A stretch of DNA of 64,000 nt from Brevibacterium permense (GTDB lineage: Bacteria > Actinomycetota > Actinomycetes > Actinomycetales > Brevibacteriaceae), in NCBI RefSeq assembly GCF_025506275.1, contig NZ_QYCP01000089.1, positions 79,267 to 143,266 of the forward strand, read 5' to 3'. The notes under the pieces are model-generated. The model did no database searches. It had not been told where the DNA came from and was given only the letters and a program-made list of their open reading frames with translations. The position numbers and the translations under genes are program-made. This document shows positions 61,947 to 64,000 of this stretch, piece by piece (position 1 is the stretch's first letter; each line of letters opens with the position of its first letter).

Positions 61947-61952
61947 ATCCTA
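61947..61952 (-). promoter_or_regulatory. -10 box of methyltransferase gene
   Basis: On the minus strand TAGGAT is followed by six bases and the ATG at 61940. Confidence 0.45.
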
Positions 61953-61962
61953 GGCCGGAACC

Positions 61963-62838
61963 TCAGGCGAAGACTTCGGTGACCACCTTGGCGACGGCCC
62001 GGACCGGATCGCTGGGGTCCGGAGAAGTCAGCACGATGATCTCGCGTCCGCCCGCCTCGGCGGCCAGGTGGAGGTCGACGTCTGGCCCACCCAACGACAT
62101 CATGATCGGCGTCGCCAGGGTCAGGCCGAGTCCGGTTCCGGCGAGCGCCAACGCGACCGCGGTGTCTGTGACGATATGAGTCTCCTTCGCGTTGATTCCC
62201 AGCCCCGAGGTGGCCAACCGCATCGCGCGGCCGAAGAGCTCCTCGGCCGGTGGGAGGATCCAGTCCGCCTCGGCCAGATCTTCATCGCTCGGCCGGGACG
62301 TCCCCGCGGGGACGACGATGCCGAAGTCCTCCTCGGCCACGGCCTCCCAGCGCAGCCCGCGCATCGGCGGCAGCGGCGCGGACGGGTAGTTGATCCCGAT
62401 CCCCAGATCGATGACCCCGTCGATGACGGCGGCCGACATGGTTTCGACATTGATCTCCCGCGCCCGGACTTCGATATGCGGATGGCGCTCGGCCAGCGCC
62501 CGCACCACCTTCGGCAGCGCCGTCGTCGATGCCGACCCGAAGACGCCAAGGGTGACGATCGCCTCGCTGCGGAAGTCCCGGCCGAGCATCGCCATCTCCG
62601 CCTGCTGCTGAGCGGCGAGGATATTCCGTGCCCTGGGCAGCAGGGTACGCCCGGCTTCAGCGAGGACGAGCCCGCGGCCGCGACGTCGGAAAAGGTCGGA
62701 ATCGACGACCCTGCTCAACGCTGAAATGTGCTGGGACACGGCCCCGACGCTGTAGCCGAGGTGGTCGGCCGCCCGCGTCATCGACCCGAGTTCGGCCACA
62801 GCGACGAACGTCCGCAGCTGTCCGAGCGTCCACGTCAT
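61963..62838 (-). CDS. LysR-family transcriptional regulator
   Basis: The 291-residue protein has an N-terminal winged helix (LGQLRTFVAVAELGSMTRAADHLGYSVGAVSQHISAL) and a periplasmic-binding-like effector domain (about 90-285). It is divergent from the FAD oxidoreductase gene at 63017, which is its probable target. GGAG lies upstream of the ATG. A palindrome at 62867-62881 fits a LysR site. Confidence 0.88.
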   Translation of the reverse strand: MTWTLGQLRTFVAVAELGSMTRAADHLGYSVGAVSQHISALSRVVDSDLFRRRGRGLVLAEAGRTLLPRARNILAAQQQAEMAMLGRDFRSEAIVTLGVFGSASTTALPKVVRALAERHPHIEVRAREINVETMSAAVIDGVIDLGIGINYPSAPLPPMRGLRWEAVAEEDFGIVVPAGTSRPSDEDLAEADWILPPAEELFGRAMRLATSGLGINAKETHIVTDTAVALALAGTGLGLTLATPIMMSLGGPDVDLHLAAEAGGREIIVLTSPDPSDPVRAVAKVVTEVFA

Positions 62839-62866
62839 GGCAGCGCTCTCCTGTCTTTAGGTTTCT

Positions 62867-62881
62867 TGAACACAATGTTCA
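62867..62881. promoter_or_regulatory. LysR-type binding-site candidate
   Basis: TGAAC-ACAAT-GTTCA is a perfect palindrome with 5-base arms in the divergent promoter region, 28 bases before the lysR ATG. Confidence 0.45.
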
Positions 62882-63016
62882 CAAACTCTCCCTTGTTCTT
62901 AAGTGTGATGGCAACCACAATGAAGTCAAGACACAAACGCCGACATCGCCGTCGGCACTCTCCGTTTCCGGGGCGACCAACGACGGTCGCCCCGGCAGCA
63001 GACAGCGAGGTGAACC

Positions 63017-64000
63017 GTGGAATCCCCCACCGCATCAACCACCACCCCCAACACCGACGGGGTCCCCGACGCGTCCAGAGCCCTGCCCGCCGAAGCCTCC
63101 GTCGTCATCATCGGCGCCGGGGTCATGGGAGCGGCCATCGCCTACCACCTGGCCGAACGCGGAGTCAGCGACATCGTCATCGTCGAACGCGATACCCCCG
63201 GAGCCGGATCGACGTCGAAGGCCGCCGGAGGTGTGCGCTGCCAATTCTCCGACGAGGTCAACATCGCCTTGGCCGCCCGCGGGCTCGAAGTGCTGCGGAA
63301 CTTCGAGATCGATTTCGGCGTCGACATCGATCTGGTCAGCAACGGCTATCTGTTCCTCCTCGACAACGATGACGACGTGCTAGCGTTCACCGACAATGTG
63401 GCCCTGCAGCAGCGGATGGGTCTGGATTCGCGGATGCTCACCCTCGCCGAGGTGGCCGAACTGGCCCCGTTCGTCAACACCGAAGGGCTCGTGGCCGGGG
63501 CGTTCAACCCCGGCGACGGTCACTGCACTCCCGAGGCCGTCGTCGCAGGCTTCGTCACCGCGGCCCGCGAGCGCGGGGTCACGGTGGTCAAGAACTGCGA
63601 GGTCACCGGATTCGCCACGGACGGCGGGACGGATCGCAGGGCCACCTCGGTGGAAACGAATCAGGGCACGATCAGCTGCGAACAGATAGTCGTCGCGGCG
63701 GGAGCCTGGTCCGGCCCCATTGGGGACATGGCCGGGGTCGACCTGCCGGTCAAGCCGCTGCGGCGCGAGATCATGGTCTCCGAACCCGTCGATTTCGACA
63801 CGTCGAGGATGCCCTTCACGATCGACTTCTCCACCAGCTACTACGTCCACCCGGAAGGAACCGGGCTGCTGTTCGGCTGCCCCGATGAGGTCGATGACTG
63901 GTCCTTCAACGACAAACGCGACCCGAACTGGCTGGCCACCCTGGCCGAGCACATCCAAGCTCGCACTCCGGAACTCGGCGAGGTCGAAGCGGGGCACGGG
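63017..64000 (+). CDS. FAD-dependent amine/sarcosine-oxidase-like oxidoreductase (3' end cut)
   Basis: The frame is open from GTG 63017 to the window edge (328 residues, incomplete). After about 27 variable residues comes VVIIGAGVMGAAIAYHLAERG, the FAD-binding motif of the DAO superfamily. It is followed by AAGGVRCQFSDEVNIALAARG, GDGHCTPEAVVAGF and IVVAAGAWSG, as in sarcosine oxidase beta and glycine oxidase relatives. Likely substrates are N-methylated or secondary amino acids. AGGTGA precedes the GTG. Confidence 0.82.
   Translation, partial: MESPTASTTTPNTDGVPDASRALPAEASVVIIGAGVMGAAIAYHLAERGVSDIVIVERDTPGAGSTSKAAGGVRCQFSDEVNIALAARGLEVLRNFEIDFGVDIDLVSNGYLFLLDNDDDVLAFTDNVALQQRMGLDSRMLTLAEVAELAPFVNTEGLVAGAFNPGDGHCTPEAVVAGFVTAARERGVTVVKNCEVTGFATDGGTDRRATSVETNQGTISCEQIVVAAGAWSGPIGDMAGVDLPVKPLRREIMVSEPVDFDTSRMPFTIDFSTSYYVHPEGTGLLFGCPDEVDDWSFNDKRDPNWLATLAEHIQARTPELGEVEAGHG

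Noticed and set aside
1..64000. Insertion sequence, prophage or rRNA operon
   Set aside because: No transposase, integrase, phage structural gene or rRNA sequence was seen on either strand.

Overview
The window looks like a chromosomal segment of a high-GC Gram-positive actinomycete. The complete menaquinone pathway genes, a 32-residue bS22-type ribosomal protein, Rex, an LPXTG surface protein, Shine-Dalgarno (SD) motifs of the AGGAGG type and gene order recalling Mycobacterium tuberculosis (ppx, sugar-phosphate isomerase, proC, glutaredoxin, hemA-C-D-B, hemL, mutase-like gene, tlpA, ccdA, resB, ccsA) all point that way. Brevibacterium or a close Micrococcales relative is the best guess, inferred from gene content and not proven. 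No insertion sequence, phage, rRNA or CRISPR was seen; one tRNA is present. Genes are densely packed, many overlapping by 1-8 bases.

Layout. 1-7 kb: a cut-off RelA/SpoT-type protein, an FprA-type ferredoxin-NADP reductase, a RarD-like permease, a GntR/YtrA-type regulator with its ABC transporter, and an ArsP-like permease. 6.6-20.9 kb: menaquinone biosynthesis (polyprenyl diphosphate synthase, menJ, menG, isochorismate synthase, menD, menC, menB, menE, menA) plus an esterase and a lipoprotein. 21.5-24.3 kb: cytochrome c maturation (ccsA, resB), then ccdA, tlpA, a histidine phosphatase and hemL to 27.6 kb. 27.7-34.4 kb: a compact operon glutaredoxin-rex-hemAC-hemD-hemB-marR preceded by bS22. 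Its first heme gene is a continuous HemA-HemC fusion. 34.6-38.3 kb: AcuC-like deacetylase, TrkH/TrkA potassium uptake, tRNA-Gly(CCC). 38.4-41.4 kb: acetate symporter pair and a divergent LuxR-type regulator. 41.4-48.8 kb: proC, sugar-phosphate isomerase, glycerol genes glpK/glpF/glpD, and ppx. 48.8-53.2 kb: methylcitrate cycle prpD-prpB-prpC plus a crotonase. 53.4-64 kb: a NUDIX-like protein, universal stress protein, LPXTG-anchored metallophosphoesterase, TPP riboswitch with a ykoE-ykoD-ykoC ECF transporter, small metabolic genes, a LysR regulator and a truncated FAD oxidoreductase.

Together the central 30 kb makes the parts of a respiratory chain: quinone, heme, c-type cytochrome maturation, and a NADH/NAD+-sensing repressor inside the heme operon. 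The flanks feed it: acetate uptake, propionate and glycerol oxidation. Many genes show a TANNNT-like -10 box about 6-7 bases before the start codon, which suggests widespread leaderless transcription. Several large palindromes and tandem repeats lie between genes.
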